A DNA stretch of 64,000 nucleotides from Roseomonas sp. CECT 9278 (GTDB lineage: Bacteria > Pseudomonadota > Alphaproteobacteria > Acetobacterales > Acetobacteraceae). How positions within the stretch are numbered: the stretch's first letter is position 1; every line of letters begins with the position of its first letter. Shown here in pieces: positions 19,924-28,284 of the stretch. The notes under the pieces are model-generated. The model saw only the letters and a program-made list of their open reading frames with translations. It had not been told where the DNA came from and made no database searches. The position numbers and the translations under genes are program-made. Location of the stretch: the NCBI RefSeq assembly GCF_918698155.1, contig NZ_CAKKLX010000022.1, positions 1 to 64,000 on the forward strand, given 5' to 3'.

Positions 19924-20646
19924 ATGTCGGGACGAATCGTGGTGGTTGGCGCCACCGGCGCGGTGGGCGCGGCCTTGGCGCGACGCTGCGCCGCGCGCGG
20001 CGTGGGGCTGGTTCTGGTGGCGCGGGACCCCGTGCGGCTCGCGGCGCTGGCGGCGGACCTGCCGGGGAGCCTCGCGGTGCCCGCCGATGCGACCGATCCG
20101 GCCGCCCTGCGAGCGGCCATTGCCGCAGCGGGGCCAGCGATCGCGGGGCTTGCCTACTGCGCCGGGTCGATCGCGCTGAAGCCGCTGAAGCGCCTGACCG
20201 AGGCTGATTTCCTAGACGCTTTCCGGCTCAACGCCCTGGGCGCGGCGATGGCTGTCCAGGCAGCGCAGGAGGCGCTCGTTTCGGCGAAGGGGTCGGTGGT
20301 CCTTTTTTCGACCATTGCCGCGCGCGCCGGTTTCCCGAACCATGCGGCCATCGCCGCCGCCAAGGGGGCGGTCGAGGGGCTGACGGTGGCGCTCGCCGCC
20401 GAACTGGCGCCGGTGCGGGTCAACTGCATCGCCCCTTCGCTCATGCGCAGCGCCATGTCGGCGCCGCTGGTCGGGAATCCGCAGATGGCCGAGGCAATCG
20501 CGAAGCAGCACCCCCTGGCGCGACTGGGCGAGGGCGAGGACGCCGCGGCGCTCGCCGATTTCCTGCTGTCGGATGCCGCTGGCTGGATCACCGGCCAGGT
20601 CATGGCGGTGGATGGCGGCCGGTCGACGGTGCGGACGCGGGGCTGA
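19924..20646 (+). CDS. SDR-family protein lacking the catalytic tyrosine
   Basis: A 240-residue Rossmann-fold protein. The cofactor loop VVGATGAVGAALA (7-19, a TGxxxGxG variant) and the YCAGS turn (78-82, equivalent to NNAG) are present, with S129 at the catalytic Ser position. The YxxxK site reads I143-A-A-A-K147, so Lys is kept but Tyr is replaced by Ile. Classical oxidoreductase chemistry is therefore questionable. The C-terminus keeps the NCIAPSLMRS and WITGQVMAVDGG family segments. It is the first gene of a tightly coupled operon (TGATG overlap) with a DUF6134 protein and the iron-sulfur photolyase. CTGGAGG precedes the ATG. Confidence 0.8.
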   Translation: MSGRIVVVGATGAVGAALARRCAARGVGLVLVARDPVRLAALAADLPGSLAVPADATDPAALRAAIAAAGPAIAGLAYCAGSIALKPLKRLTEADFLDAFRLNALGAAMAVQAAQEALVSAKGSVVLFSTIAARAGFPNHAAIAAAKGAVEGLTVALAAELAPVRVNCIAPSLMRSAMSAPLVGNPQMAEAIAKQHPLARLGEGEDAAALADFLLSDAAGWITGQVMAVDGGRSTVRTRG

Positions 20647-21248
20647 TGCACCGCCGCGCCGCCCTGCTGTTGCCCGGCGCGCTGGCACTGCCCGCCGCGG
20701 CGGCGGATGGCGACTACGCCTTCCGGGTGAAGCGGCGCGGCACCGTGGTGGGCACGCATGTGGTGCGCTTTGCGCGTCGCGGGCCTGAGATCGTCGCGAC
20801 CTCGGACCTCGTGATCACACCGCGCGTGCTCGGGGTGGTCGTGTATCGCTACGAGCACCGCTACGAGGAAGTCACGTTGGGCGATCGCTTCCGCAGCGTG
20901 GCGTCGCGCCTCAATCGCAACGGCCGCATCGTCGAGGTGCGCGGCGAGGCGGTGCGCGGCGCCGTGGTGCTGGACGGCACCGAGGGGCCGCAGCGCCTGG
21001 CCGCCGACGCCGCGCCGCTGTCCTGGTGGCTGATGGCGCGGATGGGCGGGCGCGTGCCGCTGTTCGGCACCACCACCGGCCGGGCGATGACGCTTGCCTG
21101 GCAGGCGCGGCGGCTCCCTGGCGGCGGCAGCGAATTCGCCTGTGCCGGCGACGTCACCGCGACCGTCACCTTCGATGCCGGCGGCCGCTGGGTCGGCTTC
21201 GCCGCGCGCGGCGAGGACGGCACCGACATCGCCTACGAAGCAGGATGA
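20646..21248 (+). CDS. DUF6134 family secreted protein
   Basis: A 200-residue protein with a Sec-type signal (MHRRAALLLPGALALPAAAA, cleavage near residue 20), so it is probably periplasmic. The body is beta-rich: the YAFRVKRRGTVVGTHVV entry and the SWWLMARMGG segment resemble DUF6134 proteins. No function is established for the family and no catalytic motif is visible. It overlaps the SDR stop by one base and the photolyase start by four (ATGA), so it is co-translated with a cytosolic DNA-repair enzyme. An odd pairing of compartments. Confidence 0.7.
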   Translation: MHRRAALLLPGALALPAAAADGDYAFRVKRRGTVVGTHVVRFARRGPEIVATSDLVITPRVLGVVVYRYEHRYEEVTLGDRFRSVASRLNRNGRIVEVRGEAVRGAVVLDGTEGPQRLAADAAPLSWWLMARMGGRVPLFGTTTGRAMTLAWQARRLPGGGSEFACAGDVTATVTFDAGGRWVGFAARGEDGTDIAYEAG

Positions 21249-22789
21249 GCGGCGGGATGACCGGCGGCACGCTGCGGGTGGTGCTGGGCGACCAGTGCTC
21301 CCGTGGGCTCTCCGCGCTCGATGGCCTCGATCCCGCGACCGACACGGTGCTGATGATGGAGGTGCAGGGCGAATGCACCTATGTCCCGCATCATCCGCAG
21401 AAGATTGTGCTGGTGCTGTCCGCGATGCGGCATTTCACGCGGGCCCTGGCGGCGCGCGGCGTGCGGGTCGACCATGTCCGGCTGGATGATCCGGCGAACA
21501 CGCACAGCTTGGCGGGCGAGGTCACGCGCGCCGTCGCGCGGCACCGCCCGGCGCGCATCGTCGCGACCCATCCCGGCGAATGGCGCGTGCTGGCGGACAT
21601 GCGGGGCTGGGAAGCCGCCACCGGCGTGCCGGTCGAGATCCGCGAGGATGACCGCTTCCTCTGCTCGCTGCCGCGCTTCCGCGCCTGGGCCGATGGGCGC
21701 AAGCAGTACCGCATGGAATTCTTCTACCGCGAGGTGCGCCGCGCGACCGGCCTGCTGATGGAGGGCGACGAGCCGGCCGGTGGCCAATGGAATTTCGATG
21801 CCGAGAACCGCGCGGCGCTTCCCAAGGGCGTGACGCCGCCACCGCCGCGCCGGTTCGCCCCCGATGCGCTCACGCGGGAGGTGATGGCACTGGTCGCCAC
21901 CCGCTTCGGTTCCCATTTCGGCGACGTGGACGGCTTCGCCTGGCCGGTCACGGCGCGCGACGCGACGGCGGCGCTGGACGCCTTCATCGCCGATCGCCTG
22001 CCGCTGTTCGGCGACTACCAGGACGCCATGGCGGCGGGGCAACCCACCATGTTCCACGCGCTGGTCTCGACCAGCCTGAACATCGGCCTGCTCGATCCGA
22101 TGGACGCCTGCCGCGCGGCGGAACGCGCCTGGCAGGAGGGCCGCGCCCCGCTCAACGCCGCCGAGGGGTTCATCCGCCAGATCCTGGGCTGGCGGGAGTA
22201 TGTGCGCGGCATCTACTGGCACCTCATGCCCGGCTACGCGCAGGGCAATGCGCTCGACGCCCATCGCCCGCTGCCTGGCTTCTACTGGGGCGCGCCGACG
22301 ACCATGCGCTGCGTGGAACAGACCGTCGCGCAGACCCGCGACCTCGCCTATGCGCACCACATCCAGCGCCTGATGGTGACCGGCAACTTCGCGCTGCTGG
22401 CCGGCCTCGATCCGGCCGAGGTCAATGCCTGGTACCTCGCCGTCTATGCCGATGCCTTCGACTGGGTGGAACTGCCCAACACGCAGGGCATGGCGATCCA
22501 TGCCGATGGCGGGGTGATGGCGTCCAAGCCCTATGCGGCGTCCGGCGCGTACATCAACCGGATGTCGGATTATTGCGGCGGCTGCGCGCACGACGTGAAG
22601 CAGGCGACGGGACCGCGCGCCTGTCCGTTCAATTTCCTGTACTGGGACTTCATGGCCCGGCACGCCGACCGCTTCGCGAAGAACCCGCGCATGGCGATGC
22701 CGCTGCGGACATTGGCGAAGATGGACCCGAAGAAGGTCGCGGCGATGCGATCGGACGCGGCGCGCTTCCTCGCCACCCTCGACGCCTGA
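21245..22789 (+). CDS. phrB: iron-sulfur (6-4) photolyase (PhrB / FeS-BCP type)
   Basis: A 514-residue photolyase of the bacterial iron-sulfur class, which repairs UV-induced (6-4) photoproducts using FAD, a lumazine antenna and a [4Fe-4S] cluster. The four cluster cysteines are at C356, C444, C447 and C460. From memory, Agrobacterium PhrB has them at 350, 438, 441 and 454, a constant offset of six, and the active-site His pair (H371-H372) fits the same offset. The N-terminus LRVVLGDQCSRGLSALDGLD and the segment YREVRRATGLLMEG match this class and not CPD photolyases. ATGA coupling to the DUF6134 gene. The operon likely responds to light or UV, although no known light-responsive site was recognised. 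Confidence 0.95.
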   Translation: MSGGMTGGTLRVVLGDQCSRGLSALDGLDPATDTVLMMEVQGECTYVPHHPQKIVLVLSAMRHFTRALAARGVRVDHVRLDDPANTHSLAGEVTRAVARHRPARIVATHPGEWRVLADMRGWEAATGVPVEIREDDRFLCSLPRFRAWADGRKQYRMEFFYREVRRATGLLMEGDEPAGGQWNFDAENRAALPKGVTPPPPRRFAPDALTREVMALVATRFGSHFGDVDGFAWPVTARDATAALDAFIADRLPLFGDYQDAMAAGQPTMFHALVSTSLNIGLLDPMDACRAAERAWQEGRAPLNAAEGFIRQILGWREYVRGIYWHLMPGYAQGNALDAHRPLPGFYWGAPTTMRCVEQTVAQTRDLAYAHHIQRLMVTGNFALLAGLDPAEVNAWYLAVYADAFDWVELPNTQGMAIHADGGVMASKPYAASGAYINRMSDYCGGCAHDVKQATGPRACPFNFLYWDFMARHADRFAKNPRMAMPLRTLAKMDPKKVAAMRSDAARFLATLDA

Positions 22790-22837
22790 GCGCGCGCGCC
22801 GCATCTTCCGCCCTCCATGGACGCAGCGGAGGATCCC

Positions 22838-23608
22838 ATGCCCCGGACGACCGAGATCGAGTGGATGAAGCTGACCGCCGCGGAGCTCAATGCCCGCGCG
22901 GCCGATGATGCCCTGGTGATCATCCCGGTCGCGTCGCTGGAACAGCACGGGCCACACCTCGCGACCGGCGTCGACATCGTCTGCGCCACCGCGGTCGCGC
23001 ACCGCGTCGCGCGACGCATGCTGGAAGCCGGCCGGCCTGTCGTGGTGACGCCCTGCGTCTGGACCGGCCTGGCGGAGCACCACGTTCCCTTCGGCGGCAC
23101 CGTCACGCTGGACTTCGACGCCTTCAAGGCCGTGCTGCGCGGCGTGGTGCGATCCGCCATGCGCGCCGGCTTCAAGCGCGTGATGCTGCTGAACGGCCAT
23201 GGCGGCAATGCCGAGGCGGTGGCGGTGGTCGGCGTCGAATGCAGCAACGAGTTCGGCATCGCGATCGGCGCGGGCACCTATTGGCACCTGGCCGGCGACG
23301 CCTTCGCGCCGATCCTGGAACGCCAATCCACCGTGCAGCACGCCTGCGAGGCCGAAACCTCGATGATGATGGCCCTGATGCCCGAGGCGCTGCGCGCGGA
23401 TCGCCTGGCCGAGGCGCACGGCCCGCATTCCACCCGCCCGGAAGGCGTGCCCGCCGCCCTGTTCCGCCGATGGTCCTTCCAGGACGTCACGCCCTCCGGC
23501 GTGGTCGGCGATGCGCGGGCGGCGAGTGCCGCGAAGGGCGAGGCGCTGCTCGCCGTCGCTGCCGAGCGCATCGCGGAGCAGTTGGGCAACGCGAAGATCT
23601 GGGGCTGA
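22838..23608 (+). CDS. creatininase/creatinine amidohydrolase family metalloenzyme
   Basis: A 256-residue member of the creatininase fold, metal-dependent hydrolases acting on cyclic amides or formamides. Likely metal ligands are E35 and H37 in SLEQHGPHL, D46, H121 in NGHGGN, and E172. Other members act in flavin, mycofactocin or F420-related pathways, so the substrate is open. GGAGGA four bases before ATG 22838 fixes the start over an upstream ATG at 22817. It lies 48 nt after the photolyase gene on the same strand, so read-through is possible. It could relate to flavin or deazaflavin turnover, but that is speculation. Confidence 0.85.
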   Translation: MPRTTEIEWMKLTAAELNARAADDALVIIPVASLEQHGPHLATGVDIVCATAVAHRVARRMLEAGRPVVVTPCVWTGLAEHHVPFGGTVTLDFDAFKAVLRGVVRSAMRAGFKRVMLLNGHGGNAEAVAVVGVECSNEFGIAIGAGTYWHLAGDAFAPILERQSTVQHACEAETSMMMALMPEALRADRLAEAHGPHSTRPEGVPAALFRRWSFQDVTPSGVVGDARAASAAKGEALLAVAAERIAEQLGNAKIWG

Positions 23609-23632
23609 GGCGTCAGGCCAGGCACGGCTTGC

Positions 23633-24415
23633 TCATGGCTGCGTGGCCGTCACCGCGTCGGCCTGCCACCCATCGGCATCGGGCTGGTCGAAGGGCAGGT
23701 CGAGCCACGCCAGCGCGCCGCCCTTGCCGGCGCCGGTGTCGAGGAAGACCGCGCGGCCGCCGCGCGCATTCGCCATGGTCAGCGGGCGTCCGTCGCGCGA
23801 TCGGTTGTCGTGCCCGACCAGCACTGTCAGCCCGGCCGGGATGCGATCCACCCATCCGACCAGGCGGATCGGAAAGCCATCGGGCCCGACCCTGCCCGTG
23901 ACCTGGCCGAAGATGGCGCGCCCGACCAGGCCCTCCGGGCGTGCGGTCCCGGCATCGGGCGGCGGCGCGTGCTGCAGCATGGCGTCGTGGAAGGCGGCAT
24001 GGACGAAGAACCAGCGGCCGATCCGCAGCCACGCCGGGGCGCCCCCGATCTCAGTGACCGCGCGCGCCGAAACCGCCGTGCCATCCGGCGCAGCGGCGAG
24101 CTGTTCCAGCGTGCGGCCAAGCCCCGCCTTCTCGACACGCACCGCGTCGCCGATCAGCGCGCGCCGCAGCTTGTGGTCGTGGTTGCCCAGCAGGAACAGG
24201 CCGCGACCGGCATCGATCAACGCAAAGACCGCGCGCAGCACGCCCGGATTGTCCGGCCCGTGGTCGGTGAGGTCGCCGAGCTGCACGACGAAAAGCCCCG
24301 CCGCCTCGGCGCCGGCGATCGCGGCATCGAAGCCGCGCGCATCGCCGTGCACGTCGCCCACCACGCGCAGGCCGCGGAAACCGGCGGCGCGGAGAGTCTC
24401 CAGCGTCGGGCTCAC
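23633..24415 (-). CDS. metallophosphoesterase (calcineurin-like, ApaH/PrpE-like)
   Basis: A 260-residue binuclear metallophosphoesterase. The motifs GDVHGD (D21, H23), GDLTDHG (D48), GNHDHK (N78, H79), the later VHAAFHD and VGHDN provide the usual ligand set. The arrangement resembles serine/threonine phosphatases and diadenosine tetraphosphatases. The start is a GTG overlapping the stop of the photolyase gene (GTGA, 24412-24415), so it is translated with that gene. The natural substrate cannot be decided. Confidence 0.85.
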   Translation of the reverse strand: MSPTLETLRAAGFRGLRVVGDVHGDARGFDAAIAGAEAAGLFVVQLGDLTDHGPDNPGVLRAVFALIDAGRGLFLLGNHDHKLRRALIGDAVRVEKAGLGRTLEQLAAAPDGTAVSARAVTEIGGAPAWLRIGRWFFVHAAFHDAMLQHAPPPDAGTARPEGLVGRAIFGQVTGRVGPDGFPIRLVGWVDRIPAGLTVLVGHDNRSRDGRPLTMANARGGRAVFLDTGAGKGGALAWLDLPFDQPDADGWQADAVTATQP

Positions 24416-25842
24416 GCCGCCGCGTCGCCCTTGATGGCGGCAAAGGCCGCGAGGGCGCGCGCGCGGCCCGCGGCGAGGTCCACCAGCGGCGCCGGATACT
24501 GTCGCCCGAGCGTGATGCCGGCGCCGCGCAGCACGACATCGGGCGCTTCATGGACACGATGGATCCAGCGGTCGGGCAGCGCCGCCAGCTCCGGGCACCA
24601 GCGCCGCACATAGCGGCCGGACGGATCGAACTTCTCGCCCTGCAGCACGGGATTGAAGATGCGGAAATACGGCGCCGCATCGGCCCCGCAGCCCGCCACC
24701 CACTGCCAGGATGCCGCATTGGCCGCGAGGTCGGCATCGACCAGCGTGTCCCAGAACCAGGCCTCGCCGTCCTGCCAGGGTTGCAGCAGGTGCTTCACCA
24801 GGAAGGATGCGGTGATCATCCGCACCCGGTTGTGCATCCATCCGGTCTGCCAGAGCTGGCGCATCCCGGCATCGACGATCGGGTAGCCGGTGCGGCCGCG
24901 CTGCCACGCCCGCAGCACCGACGCATCCGGGCGCCAGGGGAAGGCGGCGAAATCGGCGCGCAGCGGGGCCTCGGGCATTTCCGGGCGATGCCACAGCAGG
25001 TGGTGGGAGAATTCGCGCCAGAGCATCTCCTTCTGGAAGGTCTCCAGGCCCTTCCCGCCCTTGGCCTTCGCCGCGTGCCAGACCTGGCGCGGCGAGACCT
25101 CCCCCAGGTGGAGGTGCGGCGACAGGCCGGAGGTGCCCCACGGCGCGCCGGGGTCGTTGCGGCGGTCGCCATACGCCGCCAGCCCGTGGTCGAGGAACGC
25201 GGCAAGGCGCGCCGCCGCACCGGCCTCCCCGGGCTGCCAATGGTCGCCAAAGCCGGCGGCCCAGTCGGGCACCGGCGGCTGCGGCAGCAGGTCCAGGGCA
25301 TCGAGGCCGAGCCCCACCGGCGCGCCTGGCACCGCGACCAGCCGGCCTGGCGTCGGGAGCGGCGGCGGCAGCCCCTCGAGCGACGCGAAGACATTGCGCG
25401 AGAACGGCGTGTAGACGCCATACGGCGCGCCGGCCCCGGTGCGCACCTGGTGCGGTTCATGCAGCAGCGCGGTGCGGTGCAGCACCAGCCGGGCGCCGAT
25501 CACCTCCAGCGCGGCATGGGTCTCGGCATCGCAGCGGCGGCCCGCGGGCTCGGTCCGTCGTCCGGCATGGACCTCGGTTGCCGCGACGCGCGTGGCGAGG
25601 TCAGGGATCAGCCGCCGCGGGTCGCCGCGCAGCACCACCAGCGGGGCGCCGAGCTGCGCGAGATCCTGCCCCAGCGCCGCCAGGCTGTGGTGCAGCCACC
25701 AGCGCGCGGCGCCGCCGGGCGCCCACGGGCCGTCCTCCAGGATGTAGACCGGCAGGATGCGCCGCTGCGCCACGGCATCGAGGGCGGGATGGTCGGTCAG
25801 GCGGAGATCCTGGCGGAACCAGAGAATCGCGGTATCGGACAT
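24412..25842 (-). CDS. phr: deoxyribodipyrimidine photolyase (CPD class I)
   Basis: A 476-residue CPD photolyase. The N-terminal antenna domain begins AILWFRQDLRLTDHPAL, and the C-terminal FAD domain contains TGYPIVDAGMRQL, WMHNRVRM and NAASWQWVAGCGADAAPYF, the class I hallmark including the Asn facing flavin N5 and the conserved Trp residues. It splits cyclobutane pyrimidine dimers with blue light. It is the first gene of a two-gene minus-strand unit and lies 1.6 kb from the (6-4) photolyase, so both main UV lesions are covered within 6 kb. Confidence 0.96.
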   Translation of the reverse strand: MSDTAILWFRQDLRLTDHPALDAVAQRRILPVYILEDGPWAPGGAARWWLHHSLAALGQDLAQLGAPLVVLRGDPRRLIPDLATRVAATEVHAGRRTEPAGRRCDAETHAALEVIGARLVLHRTALLHEPHQVRTGAGAPYGVYTPFSRNVFASLEGLPPPLPTPGRLVAVPGAPVGLGLDALDLLPQPPVPDWAAGFGDHWQPGEAGAAARLAAFLDHGLAAYGDRRNDPGAPWGTSGLSPHLHLGEVSPRQVWHAAKAKGGKGLETFQKEMLWREFSHHLLWHRPEMPEAPLRADFAAFPWRPDASVLRAWQRGRTGYPIVDAGMRQLWQTGWMHNRVRMITASFLVKHLLQPWQDGEAWFWDTLVDADLAANAASWQWVAGCGADAAPYFRIFNPVLQGEKFDPSGRYVRRWCPELAALPDRWIHRVHEAPDVVLRGAGITLGRQYPAPLVDLAAGRARALAAFAAIKGDAAA

Positions 25843-26006
25843 GGGGCGAATGTAGGCCGACCAGCGCCGGCGTCACGGGGCCGGCGCCGGCGCCGGCGTC
25901 GCTGTGCGGCGGCGTGCGGGCCGCGCCATGTCCTGGCGGCGCGGCTCCTGGTGCGCGGCGCCGGGCTCGGTCATGGTGCCGCGCAGACGTCACACGGGGG
26001 AACACG

Positions 26007-26969
26007 ATGCGCAGCCTGATCGCCGGCCTGGCCCTGCTGGTCGCCACAGTCGCGGCACAGGCGCAGCCGGCCTATCCCGACCGGCCGATCCGCATGGTCA
26101 TCCCGTTTGCTCCCGGCGGCGCCGCGGACGTGGTCGGGCGCATCATGGCGCAAGGCATGGGCGAGGATCTCGGCCAGGCGGTGGTGGTCGAGAACCGCGG
26201 CGGCAGCGGCGGCGTCATCGGGTCGCAGGCCGTGCTGCAGGCGCCGGCCGATGGCTACACCATCGTGCTGCACACGCTCTCCTCCGGCGTGATGAATGCC
26301 GGGCTCTACGCCACCATGCCCTTCGACCTGCGGCGCGCCTTCGCCCCGGTGGGGCTGGTCGGCACGGTGCCGAACATCATCGTGGTGAACCCGCGCGTGC
26401 GCGCGCAGACCTTGCAGGAGCTGGTGGCGCTGGTGCGCGCCAATCCGGGGCGGATCACCTATGCCAGCTCCGGCCCGGGCACCATCGTCCACCTGTCGGG
26501 GCAGATGCTCGCGAACATCATCGGCGCAGAGATGGTCCACGTGCCCTATCGCGGCTCGGGGCCGGCGCTGGCGGACCTGATGGCCGGCACGGTGGACGTC
26601 ATGGTCGATACGCTGCCGCCCTATGTCGCTTTGGTGCGCGAAGGGCGCGTGCGGGCGCTGGCGATGGCCACGCGCACCCGCTCCGCCGCCCTGCCCGATG
26701 TGCCTACCGCCGAGCAGGCCGGCCTGCCGGGCTACGAGACGTACAACTGGCACGCGGTGTTCGTTGCGACGGGCACGCCGGCACCGATCGTCGCGCGACT
26801 GGAACGCGCCCTGCGCAACGCCGTTGCCGCGCCGGCGACGCGGTCCCGCCTGGTCGACCTCGGCGTCGACCCGATCGGCGCCGGCGCCGCCGAGCTTGAG
26901 CGCTTCTGGGATGAGCAATTCGGCATCTGGATCCCGATCATCCGCGCTTCCGGGGCCACGGCGAACTGA
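26007..26969 (+). CDS. Bug-family tripartite tricarboxylate transporter receptor (TctC-like)
   Basis: A 320-residue periplasmic binding protein of the Bug/TctC family, with a Sec signal (about residues 1-20, ending QAQA). The typical segments YPDRPIRMVIPFAPGGAADVVGR, ENRGGSGGVIG and YRGSGPALADLMAG line the carboxylate-binding cleft. No tctA/tctB membrane genes are present, so it is an orphan receptor, which is common where this family is expanded. GGGGGAA precedes ATG 26007. Ligands of such proteins are usually organic acids or amides. Confidence 0.9.
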   Translation: MRSLIAGLALLVATVAAQAQPAYPDRPIRMVIPFAPGGAADVVGRIMAQGMGEDLGQAVVVENRGGSGGVIGSQAVLQAPADGYTIVLHTLSSGVMNAGLYATMPFDLRRAFAPVGLVGTVPNIIVVNPRVRAQTLQELVALVRANPGRITYASSGPGTIVHLSGQMLANIIGAEMVHVPYRGSGPALADLMAGTVDVMVDTLPPYVALVREGRVRALAMATRTRSAALPDVPTAEQAGLPGYETYNWHAVFVATGTPAPIVARLERALRNAVAAPATRSRLVDLGVDPIGAGAAELERFWDEQFGIWIPIIRASGATAN

Positions 26970-27440
26970 CGGTGCGCCGCCGCGCGGTTCCTCCGGCGTG
27001 CGGCGCGGCCTGCGCCTGTGTGCGTCCCGCGGGCGGTCCCATGGGGCGTGCCGTGGAACTCCAGCTGCGGTGCCGCGCGCGCCTTGTACCGGTCGGGGCG
27101 GTCGGCTTCGACGCGGTCGAGGCGCCGGCGGGCCGGAACTGCCCGGCAGGCACGCGCCGACCGGCCGCGGCAGCATCCCGGGGCAGCCGTGCGCCGTGCC
27201 CTGCGCCGCCCGCCGCCCGGCGCGCGCCTGCATCGCCAACGTCTGCGCCTGCATCACGAATACCCTGCCGCCGAACGGCCCGCGCGCTGCCAGCCAGCCT
27301 GCCATGCGCCGTGGGCGTAGCCGTCGGGCCCGGTTTCTTCTTGATCCAGCGCAAGCATGCGTCGACACTGACCAAGCTGGCTCGAAGGGCCGGAGGGAGA
27401 CCGCGGCCGAACCGGCTGCAATCGCAGGTGAAGGCGTAAC
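26970..27440. other. 471-bp region without a recognisable gene
   Basis: Neither strand holds an open frame with a plausible start, ribosome site and non-biased composition; the frames present are Pro/Arg/Ala-rich shadows. The last 100 bp contain a near-FNR box upstream of the FNR-type regulator gene. No RNA fold or terminator was recognised after the Bug receptor gene. Confidence 0.5.
27341..27354 (+). promoter_or_regulatory. possible FNR/FixK-type box upstream of the fnr-like gene
   Basis: TTGATCCAGCGCAA matches the TTGAT-N4-ATCAA consensus at 8 of 10 positions; the left half-site is perfect. It lies 87 nt before the start codon of an FNR-type regulator, so autoregulation is possible. Confidence 0.35.
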
Positions 27441-28193
27441 ATGCATCCGCTTGACGCCGCGCGCGCCCTGATGGACGGCCTCGGTGCCGACGCCAATGTC
27501 TGCGCGAAGTGCGGTTCCCGCTCGATGGGCCTGTGTGCACCACTCGATGCGGCGGCGCTCGACGACATGTCGGGCGAAAGCGAACGCATCGACTTCGAAC
27601 AGCGCGACGCCATCTTCCGCCAGGGCGATTCGGCTCGGCATGTCTATACGCTGACGGAAGGGATGGCGCGGCTGACCCGCGTGCTGCCCGATGGCCGCCA
27701 GGCGGTGATCGGCTTCCGCTTCGCCGGCGACATCCTGGGCTTCACGCCCGAGGAGGAGCACGCCTTCGGCGCCGAGATGCTGACCCGCGGCACTGTCTGC
27801 CGGCTGGACCGGCGGCGGCTCGAGAAGATGTTCCGGCGCTACCCGGTGATGGAACGGCGCTTCCTCGACCTTTGCGTGAAGGAACTCTCGACCAGCCAGG
27901 ACCACATCCTCGCGCTCGGCCGCTTCAGCGCCGAGGAACGCGTGGCCGCCTTCCTGGTCTCGCTGGTCGAGGCACAGCAACGCCGGGGCCAGGCCGGCCC
28001 GGTCTTCGACCTGCCGGCGACACGCGCCGATATCGGCGAATTCCTCGGCCTCACGCTCGAGACGGTCAGCCGCGCCGTTTCCGCCTTCCGCAAGCGTGGC
28101 TGGATCCGACTGCACGGGCATTCCGGCATCGAACTCACCGACCGCGAGGCCCTGGGCAGCCTGGCCGCCGGCGAGGGCGCCGACGCGGCATAG
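27441..28193 (+). CDS. FNR-type Crp/Fnr transcription regulator with candidate [4Fe-4S] cysteines
   Basis: A 250-residue Crp/Fnr regulator. N-terminal C21, C24 and C32 (CAKC...LC) plus C120 in RGTVC match the four-Cys arrangement of oxygen-sensing FNR/FnrL proteins, so an oxygen-labile [4Fe-4S] cluster is expected. The cNMP-like barrel covers about 45-130, the dimer helix 135-170, and the helix-turn-helix 185-215. The recognition helix has E-T-V-S-R, which reads TTGAT half-sites. Likely role: activating microaerobic or anaerobic genes. It is monocistronic with a possible own-box upstream. FixK-like paralogues without a cluster are excluded by the four Cys. Confidence 0.9.
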   Translation: MHPLDAARALMDGLGADANVCAKCGSRSMGLCAPLDAAALDDMSGESERIDFEQRDAIFRQGDSARHVYTLTEGMARLTRVLPDGRQAVIGFRFAGDILGFTPEEEHAFGAEMLTRGTVCRLDRRRLEKMFRRYPVMERRFLDLCVKELSTSQDHILALGRFSAEERVAAFLVSLVEAQQRRGQAGPVFDLPATRADIGEFLGLTLETVSRAVSAFRKRGWIRLHGHSGIELTDREALGSLAAGEGADAA

Positions 28194-28284
28194 GCGGGGC
28201 GCCACGCGGCTGCCCGCCGCGCGCATGGCGGCGATGCGTTCCGCTGCATGGCGCCCCCCCGGTTCGGCGTAGTCTTGCGCGCCC

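Noticed and set aside
17700-20120. One 806-residue minus-strand frame covering CHAD and sixA
   Set aside because: The real CHAD start is at 19274, directly after the sixA stop; the upstream extension is a low-complexity shadow in another frame of sixA.
21233-23428. A 731-residue minus-strand frame
   Set aside because: Antisense to the iron-sulfur photolyase and creatininase, both of which have full motif sets on the plus strand.
26972-27439. 155-residue plus-strand frame in the gene-free stretch
   Set aside because: Very rich in Ala, Pro and Arg, without a convincing ribosome site or any recognisable motif; treated as non-coding.
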